From: an uncultured Clostridia bacterium
GTDB taxonomy: Bacteria > Bacillota > Clostridia > UBA1381
Length of the DNA stretch: 64,000 nt
Reading direction: 5' to 3'
NCBI GenBank assembly: GCA_910585485.1
Contig: CAJUEZ010000001.1
Span: 62,001 to 126,000 of the forward strand
The notes under the pieces were generated by a model, which saw only the letters and a list, made by a program, of their open reading frames with translations, was not told the DNA's origin and made no database searches. Below are positions 16,050 through 24,616 of the stretch, one piece after another. The translations under genes and the position numbers were made by a program. How positions within the stretch are numbered: position 1 is the first letter of the stretch; each line of letters starts with the position of its first letter.

Positions 16050-17548
16050 AAAACATTAATAGGCGAACTCTGATAATCATTACGATTATCAGAGTTTTCT
16101 TTTTTCTGTATATATTTTTGTATCTCGTCATAATCGACGCATTTTTCACCGTCTTTGTAATTGTAGGTAATCAGCATTTTATCATCATAGACATAGATAG
16201 AATTTACAAAAGCGTCAATTAAACGCTGTTTTTGAGCATCGTCGTCTTTGTCTATCATCTTAAATTTGCATATCCAATATTTGATTTGTTCCTTGCTTAA
16301 AGTTGGACGTTCAATTTTCTCTTTTGCGATTGCTGACTCTAAATCAGCTTTTTCCTGTTCCAGATTATCAAGGGTTTCTTTAATTGTTGGTGAGAATATA
16401 CCCTGCTTGATTGCCGACATAACATTATCAAGCTCTTTTTCAATTTGTTTCATTCGGGTAGTCATAACAGGCAATTTTGTATTATCCTTGCTTTGTAATT
16501 CAAAACAAGTGTTTACAATTCTATTGATTAACTTATCATCATTTAAAATATTCATAGTGTAATCAACCACAATATTTTCAATTAAATCTTTCTGTACTCG
16601 TTTTTTATCACAGGTTTTCTTTAATTTAGCTTTGCGGCAATGATAATACCTATGAACCGTTCCCGTCTTGCTCGTGCCGCTTACACCTGACATAGTGCCG
16701 CCGCAATGACCACAAAATATTTTTCCTGTTAAAAGATATTTGTCGACAACTTCTTTAAAATGGGCGGGATTACGCTTATTAGCAGATAATCTTTCCTGAC
16801 ATTTATTAAAGATTTCAGGTGTAACTAAAGGTGTAAAAGCATTTTCTACAACAGTATCTTTAAACCGATATTCGCCTAAGTATCGTCTATTTTTAAGAAT
16901 ATTTGTTACAAAGCTATAAGTTAGATTTTTGCCACGTTGGTTTTTGACACCTTGCTCAATTAGTAAATTTAAAATACTTCTTGCGCTTTCGCCTTCTGCG
17001 TATCTGATAAAAATATCCTGTACTATTGGTGCAGTATCAGGATTTAGCTGGAAATATTTATTTTCGTCTATTTGATAACCAAAGGTTAAGGCGCCGCCAT
17101 TGAATTTACAGTTAAGCACATTTTCCGTCATACCACGACTTACTTTCATAGATAAATCCTTTATGTAATAAACGGAAAATCCCTCAAAAATACTCTCCAT
17201 AAGCTGACCTTCAGGAGTATCATCAATCGGCTCTGTCGCAGAAATAACGCTGACACCGTTCTTCTTCAAAGTGTTCTTATAGAAAACGCTGTCATATTTA
17301 TCTCTTGAAAATCTGTCTATTTTCCATACTATGACCGTATCAAACAGCTTTTGTTTGCTGTCTGCTATCATCTGCATAAATTGAGGTCGGTTATCGGCTT
17401 TTTTGCCTGAGATTGCTCTGTCTGCGTATGTTTTGACTATTGTATAGCCTTTTCTCTCTGCAAATGCACTACATTCTCGTAGCTGTCCCTCAATGGATTC
17501 TTCTCTTTGATTGTCCGAACTGTATCGGGCATAAATTACCGCTTTCAA
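15980..17548 (-). CDS. Large serine recombinase
   Basis: This 522-residue protein has an N-terminal resolvase domain (ARYSSDNQREESIEGQLREC with the catalytic Ser, VWKIDRFSRDKYDSV), a recombinase domain (~160-260), a zinc ribbon (CGHCGGTMSG...YYHCRKAKLKKTC) and a coiled coil (~370-420). Such enzymes integrate and excise mobile elements between attP and attB. The start is TTG at 17548 behind AAGGAGAG; an in-frame stop sits just upstream. The last ~25 residues (from about GEPSEIRTPDN) are antisense tRNA-Lys, so the native C-terminus is supplied by the insertion site. Confidence 0.9.
   Translation of the reverse strand: MKAVIYARYSSDNQREESIEGQLRECSAFAERKGYTIVKTYADRAISGKKADNRPQFMQMIADSKQKLFDTVIVWKIDRFSRDKYDSVFYKNTLKKNGVSVISATEPIDDTPEGQLMESIFEGFSVYYIKDLSMKVSRGMTENVLNCKFNGGALTFGYQIDENKYFQLNPDTAPIVQDIFIRYAEGESARSILNLLIEQGVKNQRGKNLTYSFVTNILKNRRYLGEYRFKDTVVENAFTPLVTPEIFNKCQERLSANKRNPAHFKEVVDKYLLTGKIFCGHCGGTMSGVSGTSKTGTVHRYYHCRKAKLKKTCDKKRVQKDLIENIVVDYTMNILNDDKLINRIVNTCFELQSKDNTKLPVMTTRMKQIEKELDNVMSAIKQGIFSPTIKETLDNLEQEKADLESAIAKEKIERPTLSKEQIKYWICKFKMIDKDDDAQKQRLIDAFVNSIYVYDDKMLITYNYKDGEKCVDYDEIQKYIQKKENSDNRNDYQSSPINVFGEPSEIRTPDNLIKSQVLCRLS
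16059..16070 (+). repeat. Left terminal inverted repeat / att arm
   Basis: ATAGGCGAACTC, reverse complement of 27935-27946. The sequence runs on into the hairpin at 16066-16096. Confidence 0.65.
16066..16101 (+). terminator. Terminator after tRNA-Lys, supplied by the element
   Basis: 13-bp perfect hairpin AACTCTGATAATC / GATTATCAGAGTT, 5-base loop, then TTCTTTTTTC. It lies within the recombinase reading frame on the other strand and probably replaces the tRNA operon's original terminator. Confidence 0.75.
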
Positions 17549-17865
17549 TTATTCTTCACTCTCCTTTTTGTATTGTAAATAATGCTTGTTAAATATATTC
17601 TAACGCGTATATTTTATTTTGTCAGCCGCTTTTATAAAAATTTTATAAGCCTGTCCTATCCTTGAAAGTATTTTAAAGTACATTATATGATTTGACTTTC
17701 TGATATATGCTTGATTTTTCATACAAAGTTGAAAAGCTGAGTAAAAAATATTTTATTGAATAGCGAGAATTTAGAAAAAAATATTATAATTTCTTTGACT
17801 TTATGTGATTAAAAATATACTATGTAATTACTTAAAAATCGTACTTTTTTACTAAGAGCAAGCAC

Positions 17866-18013
17866 AGCAAGAGGGTACTCATTTTACTTTTTGCTATTTG
17901 CTCATTTTTACAAAATTTCGCTAACAGCAAGCAAAGCCAAAGAGTACCCTTTTTGCGATTTTTGTAGCCTGTGCGCTGCCAAGGCTACAACAAATATTTT
18001 GGGAACAGCTCCC
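17866..18013 (+). other. Candidate oriT / mobilisation region
   Basis: The 494 bases between recombinase and mobC carry no gene. Two imperfect direct copies of AGCAAGCA(C/A)AGC..AGAG(G)GTAC(T/C)C lie at about 17866 and 17920. Then come the hairpins TTGTAGCCT / AGGCTACAA (17962-17990) and GGGA / TCCC (18001-18013). Repeats and hairpins just upstream of mobC are typical of an origin of transfer. No nick site can be assigned. Confidence 0.45.
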
Positions 18014-18042
18014 AAACCCAGATAAACATACGGAGGTAAAAT

Positions 18043-18396
18043 ATGCAGAACAGAAAAAGAAATGTACAAATTAAATTTTGGGTAACAGAGGAAGAACGAG
18101 AACTAATTAAGCTAAGAATGGCACAACTGCCGACACAGAATATAGGCGCATATATGCGTAAAATGGCAATCAATGGACTGATAATTTACACGGATATGAC
18201 AGACATCAAGGAAACCAACAGAGAATTGCACTCTATCGGTATAAATATCAATCAGATTGCAAGACGAGTTAATGAAACAAACTCTATTTATAAAGAAGAT
18301 ATTGCGGAATTAAAAAATTATATGGACGAGATATGGAAACAGCAAAGAAAAATCTTGTTGTCATTACCGGAAGTTCCAAAGGTGGTACATATATAA
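18043..18396 (+). CDS. MobC-like relaxosome accessory protein
   Basis: This 117-residue protein opens with RNVQIKFWVTEEERELIKLRM, a ribbon-helix-helix-like start. It continues with NIGAYMRKMAINGLII and the MobC core ELHSIGININQIARRVNETNSIY. MobC proteins help relaxase melt oriT during plasmid or ICE mobilisation. CGGAGG lies 7 bases before the ATG. The relaxase gene that normally follows is missing: 18397-18514 holds only promoter-like sequence, which makes this an orphan. Confidence 0.85.
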   Translation: MQNRKRNVQIKFWVTEEERELIKLRMAQLPTQNIGAYMRKMAINGLIIYTDMTDIKETNRELHSIGININQIARRVNETNSIYKEDIAELKNYMDEIWKQQRKILLSLPEVPKVVHI

Positions 18397-18514
18397 ACTC
18401 ATTTAGGCGCAATATACAGGCTGACATAAATTTTTTTATATGCTTTCCCGGCTGGGCGTGCAAAACTTCTTTTGATATAATTATTATATAAAAATATTGA
18501 AAGGAGTTTTCACT

Positions 18515-19075
18515 ATGAAAAAGAAACTTATTACACTAACACTAATTGTCGCCTTATCAGCGACAACAACAGCGTTTGCTGCGCCAATCCCGAGAGAAAG
18601 CGTGCCGTTAAATGCGACGGAAGCACAAGTCCAAATCACCGAAAATCTTATCAGTGATATTCTTGACGAAGTACAAGTGGATAATCTCGGTTATACATTA
18701 GCTGCAGGATATGCGAATACAAGAATACGAAAAGCGGTTATTGCAAATCAAACAGACGGTAACGGTTATGGAGTATTATCACCAATCGCACAGAACGCAA
18801 TCCGTGTTATGAGAGATATGCAGTTAAGACCTGACGCATATACGCAAGCTGAGGAAGAATTAAAAATACTTCTTGCCGACCTTATTGCAGATGTTCAGAA
18901 CGGCAAGGATTATATGGAAGCTGTCAAAGATGCATACGAAATAATTTATCAATCAGTAGACGCGTCATTTAATTATGATGAACAGTTTTCACTTGATACC
19001 TGTTACCGTGATATTTCCACGGTTGGAATGGAGAAATTTACAGCGACAAGAAAATTATTAATGAATGCAAAATAA
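18515..19075 (+). CDS. Secreted protein of unknown function
   Basis: This 186-residue protein has a clear signal peptide (MKKKLITLTLIVALSATTTA, cleavage near AFA-AP). The mature part is mostly alpha-helical and acidic (LISDILDEVQVDNLGYTL, EEELKILLADLIADVQNG) with one Cys. I recognise no family. AAAGGAG lies 9 bases before the ATG at 18515. It sits in the place where a relaxase would be expected, with its own terminator, so it is probably cargo. Confidence 0.7.
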   Translation: MKKKLITLTLIVALSATTTAFAAPIPRESVPLNATEAQVQITENLISDILDEVQVDNLGYTLAAGYANTRIRKAVIANQTDGNGYGVLSPIAQNAIRVMRDMQLRPDAYTQAEEELKILLADLIADVQNGKDYMEAVKDAYEIIYQSVDASFNYDEQFSLDTCYRDISTVGMEKFTATRKLLMNAK

Positions 19076-19085
19076 TGCTTTGCTG

Positions 19086-19128
19086 AAATAACGGAGTTGT
19101 TACTATTAGAACTGCTCCGTTATTTTTG
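19086..19128 (+). terminator. Terminator of the secreted-protein gene
   Basis: AAATAACGGAG / CTCCGTTATTT with an 18-base loop and a TTTTTGC tail. Confidence 0.8.
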
Positions 19129-19159
19129 CATATAAGGCAAAATTTTGACAGTTTATATG

Positions 19160-19188
19160 TTTACATCAAAATAGGATTATGCTATAAT
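19160..19188 (+). promoter_or_regulatory. Promoter of the Nmad2-Nmad3 pair
   Basis: TTTACA, 17-base spacer, TATAAT, ending 48 bases before the Nmad2-like start codon. Confidence 0.65.
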
Positions 19189-19236
19189 ATAACACGAAAG
19201 TATATTTTTCTACATAGAATTTGTGGGAGTGATCAA

Positions 19237-19941
19237 ATGAAAAAGAAAATTATATTTCGATACCGATTGACAAACGATACAGGGTGCGCGCCGTGTGTTG
19301 ACGATGATTTGTTTACTCTCGCCTGCTGCAAAGGCGGTCAGCTAAAAGACGGTAAACCTGTTGAACGCGGATTGAGATACTTTATAGGCTCATTGTGGAA
19401 TGATGACAATATAGAGCTTGATAATTACGAAATATACATATCCGGCATATATAAAAACAAATTTCTGTTTCTGGCTAAAATTACAGATGTAATTGAGATG
19501 ACAGAGTATTATTCACACAGCGAAGCGAATAAAAAATACAGACAGAGAAAAGATGATATTTATTGCATAAAAAACGGCACTCTCGAAAGAAATAGCTTTA
19601 ATTACAATTTCCACGGCTGCAACGAAGCGCAGCACAAAAAAGATATTGTAGGGAAATATGTTCTTATATCAGATGAGTTTGTATATTACGGCAAGGAAGC
19701 CGTGAGGTGCGCAGATGAAATATTATCACACTTCCCCAAAACAAGAGGCGAACACCCAACCGGACGCAATAAGTACAGACCGTCCAATATATTGACCGAA
19801 AGCAATATAAAAGAAAGCGAAGAACTATTTAAACGTATAAAAAAATTTTGCGGCGGTGAGGAGCATCTCAAAGAAGGCACAAAAGGACGTGAACCTCACG
19901 AAAAACTTGAAATACAAACGTATCACAAGGGGTGTTCATAA
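19237..19941 (+). CDS. Nmad2-like nucleotide-modification-associated protein
   Basis: This 234-residue soluble protein opens with IIFRYRLTNDTGCAPCVDDD and LFTLACCKGGQ. It continues with LRYFIGSLW, FLFLAKITDVIEMTEYY and DEFVYYGKEAV. These are features of Nmad2 (nucleotide modification associated domain 2), a family defined by gene neighbourhood with DNA-base-modification systems in phages and bacteria; no reaction is established. GGGAGTG precedes the ATG at 19237. It is translationally coupled to the Nmad3-like gene, with 1 base between them. Function as DNA modification is inference. Confidence 0.75.
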   Translation: MKKKIIFRYRLTNDTGCAPCVDDDLFTLACCKGGQLKDGKPVERGLRYFIGSLWNDDNIELDNYEIYISGIYKNKFLFLAKITDVIEMTEYYSHSEANKKYRQRKDDIYCIKNGTLERNSFNYNFHGCNEAQHKKDIVGKYVLISDEFVYYGKEAVRCADEILSHFPKTRGEHPTGRNKYRPSNILTESNIKESEELFKRIKKFCGGEEHLKEGTKGREPHEKLEIQTYHKGCS

Positions 19942-19942
19942 T

Positions 19943-20776
19943 ATGAAAATCATTTTATCAAGAAAAGGTTTTGACGGAAGCAACGGAGGTTGTCCCAGCC
20001 CGATTATGCCGGACGGCGCGATGTTATCAATGCCCATTCCGGCAAAAAACGACAATGTTAGTTATGATGATTTGCATTACGGAGATTTATCATATTTAGA
20101 ACTATTAAATCAGCTCAATCCGAAAGTTACATACAGTAATTGCCATCTTGACCCAGATATTCGTCCCGATACGAGAAAAATAAAACCAAGCGGTTGGTCT
20201 CCAGCGTTTGGACAGATTTCTGCAGCAAATACATATTTACAAAACCAAAATGTTACAGTAGGCGATTTGTTTCTGTTTTTCGGCTGGTATCATAGAGTGA
20301 TTGAGGAAGATGGAAAGTATCGTTATTCTGATAGAAAAGATTGCAAACAAGGAAATTATAAAGATTTTTCATTTTATGATTATAATGACATACATGCTGT
20401 TTGGGGTTATATGCAGATTGGCGATATTATCACTGATAAAGAGAAAATAAAAGAATTACACTGGCACCCTCATTCATCTGGTGATAGATTATCGGATAAA
20501 ACAAATGCAATTTACATACCGTCAAAACACCTATCGTTTGACGAAAATTTACCCGGATACGGAACTTTGAATTATAGACCGGACAGGGTTTTAACAATGG
20601 AAGGTCATTCAAAAGGTAACTGGATAGCGCATGACTTTCTCATGCCGGAAAATATTTACGGCAATCGTACAAATTCTTCAAAATGCGGCGGATTGTATTA
20701 TCAGGGGATATGGCAGGAGATAGTATTGAAAGAGTCAGAAGAAGCAGAGGAATGGGCAAGAAATCTGATAAAATAG
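19943..20776 (+). CDS. Nmad3 family putative nucleotide modification protein
   Basis: This 277-residue protein begins MKIILSRKGFDGSNGGCPSP and continues with PDGAMLSMPIPAKND, NCHLDPDIRPD, FGQISAANTYLQNQNVTVGD, LFLFFGWYHRV and HAVWGYMQIGDI. These are the conserved Nmad3 blocks. Invariant Asp, His, Arg and Glu residues suggest an enzyme, but the activity is unproven. Start 19943 follows AAGGGGTG, with the upstream stop at 19941. With the Nmad2-like partner it forms a two-gene module under one promoter and terminator. Confidence 0.82.
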   Translation: MKIILSRKGFDGSNGGCPSPIMPDGAMLSMPIPAKNDNVSYDDLHYGDLSYLELLNQLNPKVTYSNCHLDPDIRPDTRKIKPSGWSPAFGQISAANTYLQNQNVTVGDLFLFFGWYHRVIEEDGKYRYSDRKDCKQGNYKDFSFYDYNDIHAVWGYMQIGDIITDKEKIKELHWHPHSSGDRLSDKTNAIYIPSKHLSFDENLPGYGTLNYRPDRVLTMEGHSKGNWIAHDFLMPENIYGNRTNSSKCGGLYYQGIWQEIVLKESEEAEEWARNLIK

Positions 20777-20777
20777 T

Positions 20778-20812
20778 AATATGGAATATAGCGTAACGCT
20801 ATATTCCATATT
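20778..20812. terminator. Bidirectional terminator between convergent genes
   Basis: 16-bp perfect stem AATATGGAATATAGCG / CGCTATATTCCATATT with loop TAA. It overlaps the end of the WYL gene on the other strand. Confidence 0.85.
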
Positions 20813-21770
20813 TATTATTCTTTATAAACTCAACCATAGTATTCCTAAGCTCAAGCGGTTCTAAAACCTCACAAGCATTGATATAATTTGAAACCCACTG
20901 CTGCATTCCGCGGATTGTGCCATTGACCGCCGCAGTGAATGTTTTACCGTCGCTATTCGGAGTAATTCGCATATCTCTGCCGAATTTGTCTATTAGAATT
21001 TCAAGCATGTAATTGTCGCATTTCAAAATCACCGTCGCAGTTTCGCCGCCAAACATACATATCGCGCTGTCATAATATGCCGACATAGAAAAATCGGGCG
21101 GCGGAACTAGTGATTTAGCATCAATAATTTTAATGTTCGTAATTTTATCCATACGGAACTGACTTATCTTGTCAGTATGATCCTCGCAGTTGCAAATCAG
21201 ATAATACTTTTCATTTGACACAATAAACCCGTACGGGCTTACAATATAAGGGCTGTCGCGTCGGGGAACTAACTTTTTGTTAAAGTCGTATTTTACATAT
21301 GTAAATTCGATTTTCTTGCGTTTTGTTATCGCCTCGTCAATCGTTTCAATGTTCCAGAAAACCTCTTTGTTTAAGGTTTTTCGCTCCGTGTGCGCTACGG
21401 TTATGTTGTTATAGCTACCGCGTTTGTTTTTCGGCAAAAGAGACTGAAGCTTTTTTACTAGCTGTTCCGTCTGATGAGATGGGATTGCCGAGTTGACGTA
21501 CACACAGTCGGAAATAAGCCGTATTTCCGTCGGATCAAATTCGCGTGAGCGCAAATAATATCCGATGCCATTGTCCTCAAAAACAGATATGTCATATCCC
21601 ATTTCAATTAAAACAGCTATGGAACTGTATACAGTTCTCCTGTCAATTTTCAAATTGTAAACTAACTGCATTTTTTCAATTATATCACTCATTTTCATGA
21701 TGTGATCAGCATCTGAATATTCACGAAGCAGCTCCAACAGACAAATTGTGTTTGCTTTACTCGTAAGCAT
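20799..21770 (-). CDS. WYL-domain transcriptional regulator
   Basis: This 323-residue protein has an N-terminal winged HTH (residues ~1-75, LKIDRRTVYSSIAVLIEMGYDI), a WYL domain (~130-215, FTYVKYDFNKKLVPR, VSPYGFIVSNEKYYLICNCE, FRMDKITNI) and a C-terminal WCX domain (~230-315). WYL regulators sense nucleic-acid or nucleotide ligands and often control phage-defence genes. GGAGGGG precedes the ATG. It is divergent from the unknown gene at 21915, with TGTACAG repeats between them, so it likely controls that unit and itself. Confidence 0.88.
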   Translation of the reverse strand: MLTSKANTICLLELLREYSDADHIMKMSDIIEKMQLVYNLKIDRRTVYSSIAVLIEMGYDISVFEDNGIGYYLRSREFDPTEIRLISDCVYVNSAIPSHQTEQLVKKLQSLLPKNKRGSYNNITVAHTERKTLNKEVFWNIETIDEAITKRKKIEFTYVKYDFNKKLVPRRDSPYIVSPYGFIVSNEKYYLICNCEDHTDKISQFRMDKITNIKIIDAKSLVPPPDFSMSAYYDSAICMFGGETATVILKCDNYMLEILIDKFGRDMRITPNSDGKTFTAAVNGTIRGMQQWVSNYINACEVLEPLELRNTMVEFIKNNKYGI

Positions 21771-21837
21771 GTTTTCCCCTCCAATACGTTTTATAGTATC
21801 ATTGTATCAGATGTTACCGGATATTTCAATATGCTTA

Positions 21838-21856
21838 TGTACAGATTATTGTACAG
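21838..21856 (+). repeat. TGTACAG direct repeats, possible WYL operator
   Basis: Two TGTACAG copies 12 bases apart in the divergent promoter region, upstream of a TATAAT at about 21865. Confidence 0.45.
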
Positions 21857-21914
21857 GTGTTTTGTTATAATTGAATTGCAATTAACTACAAAACAAAGAA
21901 TAGGAGTTTTGGAA

Positions 21915-23036
21915 ATGGATATATATAGTTTTATAAATTCAAAGGACATAGGCGAATATTGCCGAAAAATAAATTATCAATTCAATCCGATTGAGGCATC
22001 GTATTTAATATGGCGAAGTAAACGACGGACATTAAAAGAGAGGCATGCGGCGTGGATGGAACTGATAAAATCAACGCTGGATATTCCCGTGCCAGACAGC
22101 GAATACAAAAGTCTGCACGAGTTTCTAAATGATTATATGACAATGGAAAATGATTATTTAACCGAATTTTATGCGGAAAGTGACGCGGTTTATTTTAGCC
22201 GGATTTATACAGAACAGGGAAAGTATGAAACCGTTCCTCTTGTCAGCCTATTCAATACCGTAAACGATTGTCTTAACTATGTGCGAAAAACAAAAGAGTA
22301 TATCGAGGAGAGCGGTCAAAACCGCATAACTAATTTTCATATTGTCAAGGCAGTGTTAAATAAACGCAGAGATGATATGAGTTTACATTATTCAGCCGGT
22401 TTTGAACCGTTAAGAATTATAGCCGTTCTTTCTAAAACAGATTTGTTCCATACTTTTTGCAAGTTATGCCCTGTCGTACCCACTCCGTTTAAAGAGGGAG
22501 ATATGGTAAAGATTTATAATGACAAGTATCATCGGGGAATGTTTCACTCAGACGAATGGACAGCGTATGTTTTTGATACTGTCGGATATTGGGATGTCGA
22601 CGAAGATGAAACAGTCTTGAACCTCTCAAAAAATTATAATGCAATTTTATATTCATATGATGAATGGGGCCAAGTTTCTTATATTCAAATTCCTGACAGC
22701 CGCGGCTACAATAATGAAATTGAGACATGGGGTTTTAAGCCAAACTACTTAGACTTGGAATATTATAACGGCGAATTGAAAGGTAGAGAACGGATTTTAA
22801 CAGGCATCAGCAGTTATTTGAAAGGCGATATAAGCCTTGCATTTCTGATGAATACATACAGAGTGATGAACGCGGAAACAGAGTTTAAAAACATGCTGTT
22901 TCCAAATGGTTCTTACGGCTGTGATAAAAAACTTTTAAAGCTAGGCGGCTGGACAAATACCGATATTGATTTATTCAGGCAAATGGAGTATACTATATTC
23001 GGAGATTATGTAGAACTGTTGCATGAAGAGGATTAA
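21915..23036 (+). CDS. Unknown protein (WYL-linked cargo, gene 1)
   Basis: I do not recognise this 373-residue soluble, acidic protein. TAGGAG lies 8 bases before the ATG at 21915. Segments that may help a search: YLIWRSKRRTLKERHAAW near residue 25, HYSAGFEPLRIIAVLSK, a central beta-rich part with PFKEGDMVKIYNDKYHRG, and DEWGQVSYIQIPDSRG. There are no signal peptide, membrane helix or nuclease or ATPase motifs that I can see. A second unknown gene follows 24 bases later, and the WYL regulator is divergent. Confidence 0.7.
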   Translation: MDIYSFINSKDIGEYCRKINYQFNPIEASYLIWRSKRRTLKERHAAWMELIKSTLDIPVPDSEYKSLHEFLNDYMTMENDYLTEFYAESDAVYFSRIYTEQGKYETVPLVSLFNTVNDCLNYVRKTKEYIEESGQNRITNFHIVKAVLNKRRDDMSLHYSAGFEPLRIIAVLSKTDLFHTFCKLCPVVPTPFKEGDMVKIYNDKYHRGMFHSDEWTAYVFDTVGYWDVDEDETVLNLSKNYNAILYSYDEWGQVSYIQIPDSRGYNNEIETWGFKPNYLDLEYYNGELKGRERILTGISSYLKGDISLAFLMNTYRVMNAETEFKNMLFPNGSYGCDKKLLKLGGWTNTDIDLFRQMEYTIFGDYVELLHEED

Positions 23037-23060
23037 ACTACATAAAAAGGGAGCATGAAT

Positions 23061-23750
23061 ATGAAAGAAACAAATGCAATAGACTTTTTACTTCTCAGCT
23101 ATTTCGGCATTACGCTTTGTGATAGTGATGAACGCATACTAGACAAGGTTATTGACAAAGCGTATCGGGACGCAGGCAGTCATGTGCTGTCTGTTGCAGA
23201 TTCAGAAAAACCAAGTAGAAAGAATAATGCAAGCAAATGTATGAAAAACTCTTTGGAAGAGCTACCTGAGGACGCGGAAGAATACGATGCTTGGCATAAA
23301 GATTGTGTAGAAAAGCTATATCAATCATACGAAGGCTGTCACTATAAAGATATAAAAAAGAAAAACTCAGAAGAAACATATAATCTTGAATTTACATACG
23401 GTATGGCACAGAAATGGCTCAATATGACTATGAAATATTTATATATTTTAAGTGAAATTTTCGATGGCAATAACGGTATTCGCAAGAGCGATATATGTCA
23501 AAAAACAGAAAGAATTTCAGAAAAACTTCATGTTCCTCTTGACAGCTACATCATTAAGTCTGCAGAAAATTTGAAAGTATACGCAAAGAACTTTAAGATT
23601 GACAAGTGGAGTAAGATTGATAATTATTATGATTACATGAAATATCAAGAGAAAATAAGGGAAAAACTGAATGGAAAATCCCCGATTGATTGGGAATGTC
23701 CGGCTTGGATTACAGCAGCAAAAGCAAAAATAGATAAAAAAAGCAAGTAA
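23061..23750 (+). CDS. Unknown protein (WYL-linked cargo, gene 2)
   Basis: This 229-residue, Lys-rich, helical protein is not recognised. Start 23061 is preferred over ATG 23055, because AAAGGGAG ends only 1 base before the latter. Notable parts are FLLLSYFGITLCDSDERILDK, AWHKDCVEKLYQSYEG, FTYGMAQKWLNMTMKYLYIL and PIDWECPAWITAAKAKI. The Trp/Tyr-rich middle suggests a folded helical domain. It shares an operon with 21915 and ends in its own terminator. Confidence 0.7.
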   Translation: MKETNAIDFLLLSYFGITLCDSDERILDKVIDKAYRDAGSHVLSVADSEKPSRKNNASKCMKNSLEELPEDAEEYDAWHKDCVEKLYQSYEGCHYKDIKKKNSEETYNLEFTYGMAQKWLNMTMKYLYILSEIFDGNNGIRKSDICQKTERISEKLHVPLDSYIIKSAENLKVYAKNFKIDKWSKIDNYYDYMKYQEKIREKLNGKSPIDWECPAWITAAKAKIDKKSK

Positions 23751-23764
23751 ACGCACTGAACATC

Positions 23765-23797
23765 AAAAGAGTCTCGCTGAATTTGCGAGGCTCTTTT
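23765..23797. terminator. Terminator between convergent genes
   Basis: AAAAGAGTCTCGC / GCGAGGCTCTTTT with a 7-base loop; an A-run and a T-run flank it, so it may serve both strands. Confidence 0.85.
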
Positions 23798-23813
23798 AGC
23801 GTAGCTTTGTCTG

Positions 23814-24467
23814 CTATTTTACATTATCAATCAAAGAGTTTATATCAGCCACATTTGTAATTCCGTGTTCTCTCATAATCTGACAAAGCTGAAAGAAAAC
23901 CTTAACTTGCATTCTGTTATTTTCCGGCAATGAAAGATTTTCTTTTAATTCAATATCGAAAAAACCGCAGAGCGTTTTCAGATTGTGTTTCTCTAAATCG
24001 GGCAGAATAGCTCTCGACAATGACAAAATGTCCACAGTGGAAGGATTATATGTAATTCCAAGCCTTGCCACGCTCTGTTTTATAAATGCCATTAAAAAAT
24101 TGATATTATATCCGACCATAACAGAGTCGGTGCAAAAGTCAATGAAGTCCGGCAGAACCTCATCTATCGTTTCTGCGTTCTTTACCATTTCGTTTGTTAT
24201 TCCAGTCAATCTCTCTATGTGCTGCGGAATGGCAATTCCGGGATTTACCAGCATTGAAAACTCATCAACAATTTTACCGCAATTTATTTTATGAGCTGCA
24301 ATTTCTGTTATCCTGTCATGTTTTGCATTTAATCCTGTAGTTTCCACATCAAAAACAATAAATTCGCCGTCAAAATCACAATCCGCGTCACCCTTAACTA
24401 TGGTTTGCAAATCATTGGCAAGATATGTTTTATTTGTATGCGTACTGAAAATCTGTTGATTATCCAT
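23814..24467 (-). CDS. DEDDh 3'-5' exonuclease-fold protein, catalytically degenerate
   Basis: This 217-residue protein has the DnaQ/PolC-epsilon fold. Motif I is intact (FDVETTGL, residues ~38-45), followed by TEIAAHKI and HIERLTGITNEMV. Motif II reads GYNINFLMAF, where the family has HNxxFD, so the catalytic Asp is Leu. Motif III reads NNRMQVKVFF, where HxAxxD is expected, so His and Asp are gone. It probably binds nucleic acid ends or a partner rather than cutting. It is a single gene of the element; GAGAGG precedes the ATG. Confidence 0.78.
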   Translation of the reverse strand: MDNQQIFSTHTNKTYLANDLQTIVKGDADCDFDGEFIVFDVETTGLNAKHDRITEIAAHKINCGKIVDEFSMLVNPGIAIPQHIERLTGITNEMVKNAETIDEVLPDFIDFCTDSVMVGYNINFLMAFIKQSVARLGITYNPSTVDILSLSRAILPDLEKHNLKTLCGFFDIELKENLSLPENNRMQVKVFFQLCQIMREHGITNVADINSLIDNVK

Positions 24468-24616
24468 TATAAAATCAGTCCTCTCTGAATTTAATTATTG
24501 TTAATTCATAATACAGCATATTGTGTCCGCCCGTATTGGTTTATGGTGCTATTATATCATAGATGGTGTACAAAAAAGCGTACCAATTTTTTTATTTACT
24601 TTTTTAATCACAATAT

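Noticed and set aside
19126..19236. Longer N-terminus for the Nmad2-like gene
   Set aside because: That stretch contains the terminator tail and promoter; GGGAGTG precedes ATG 19237.
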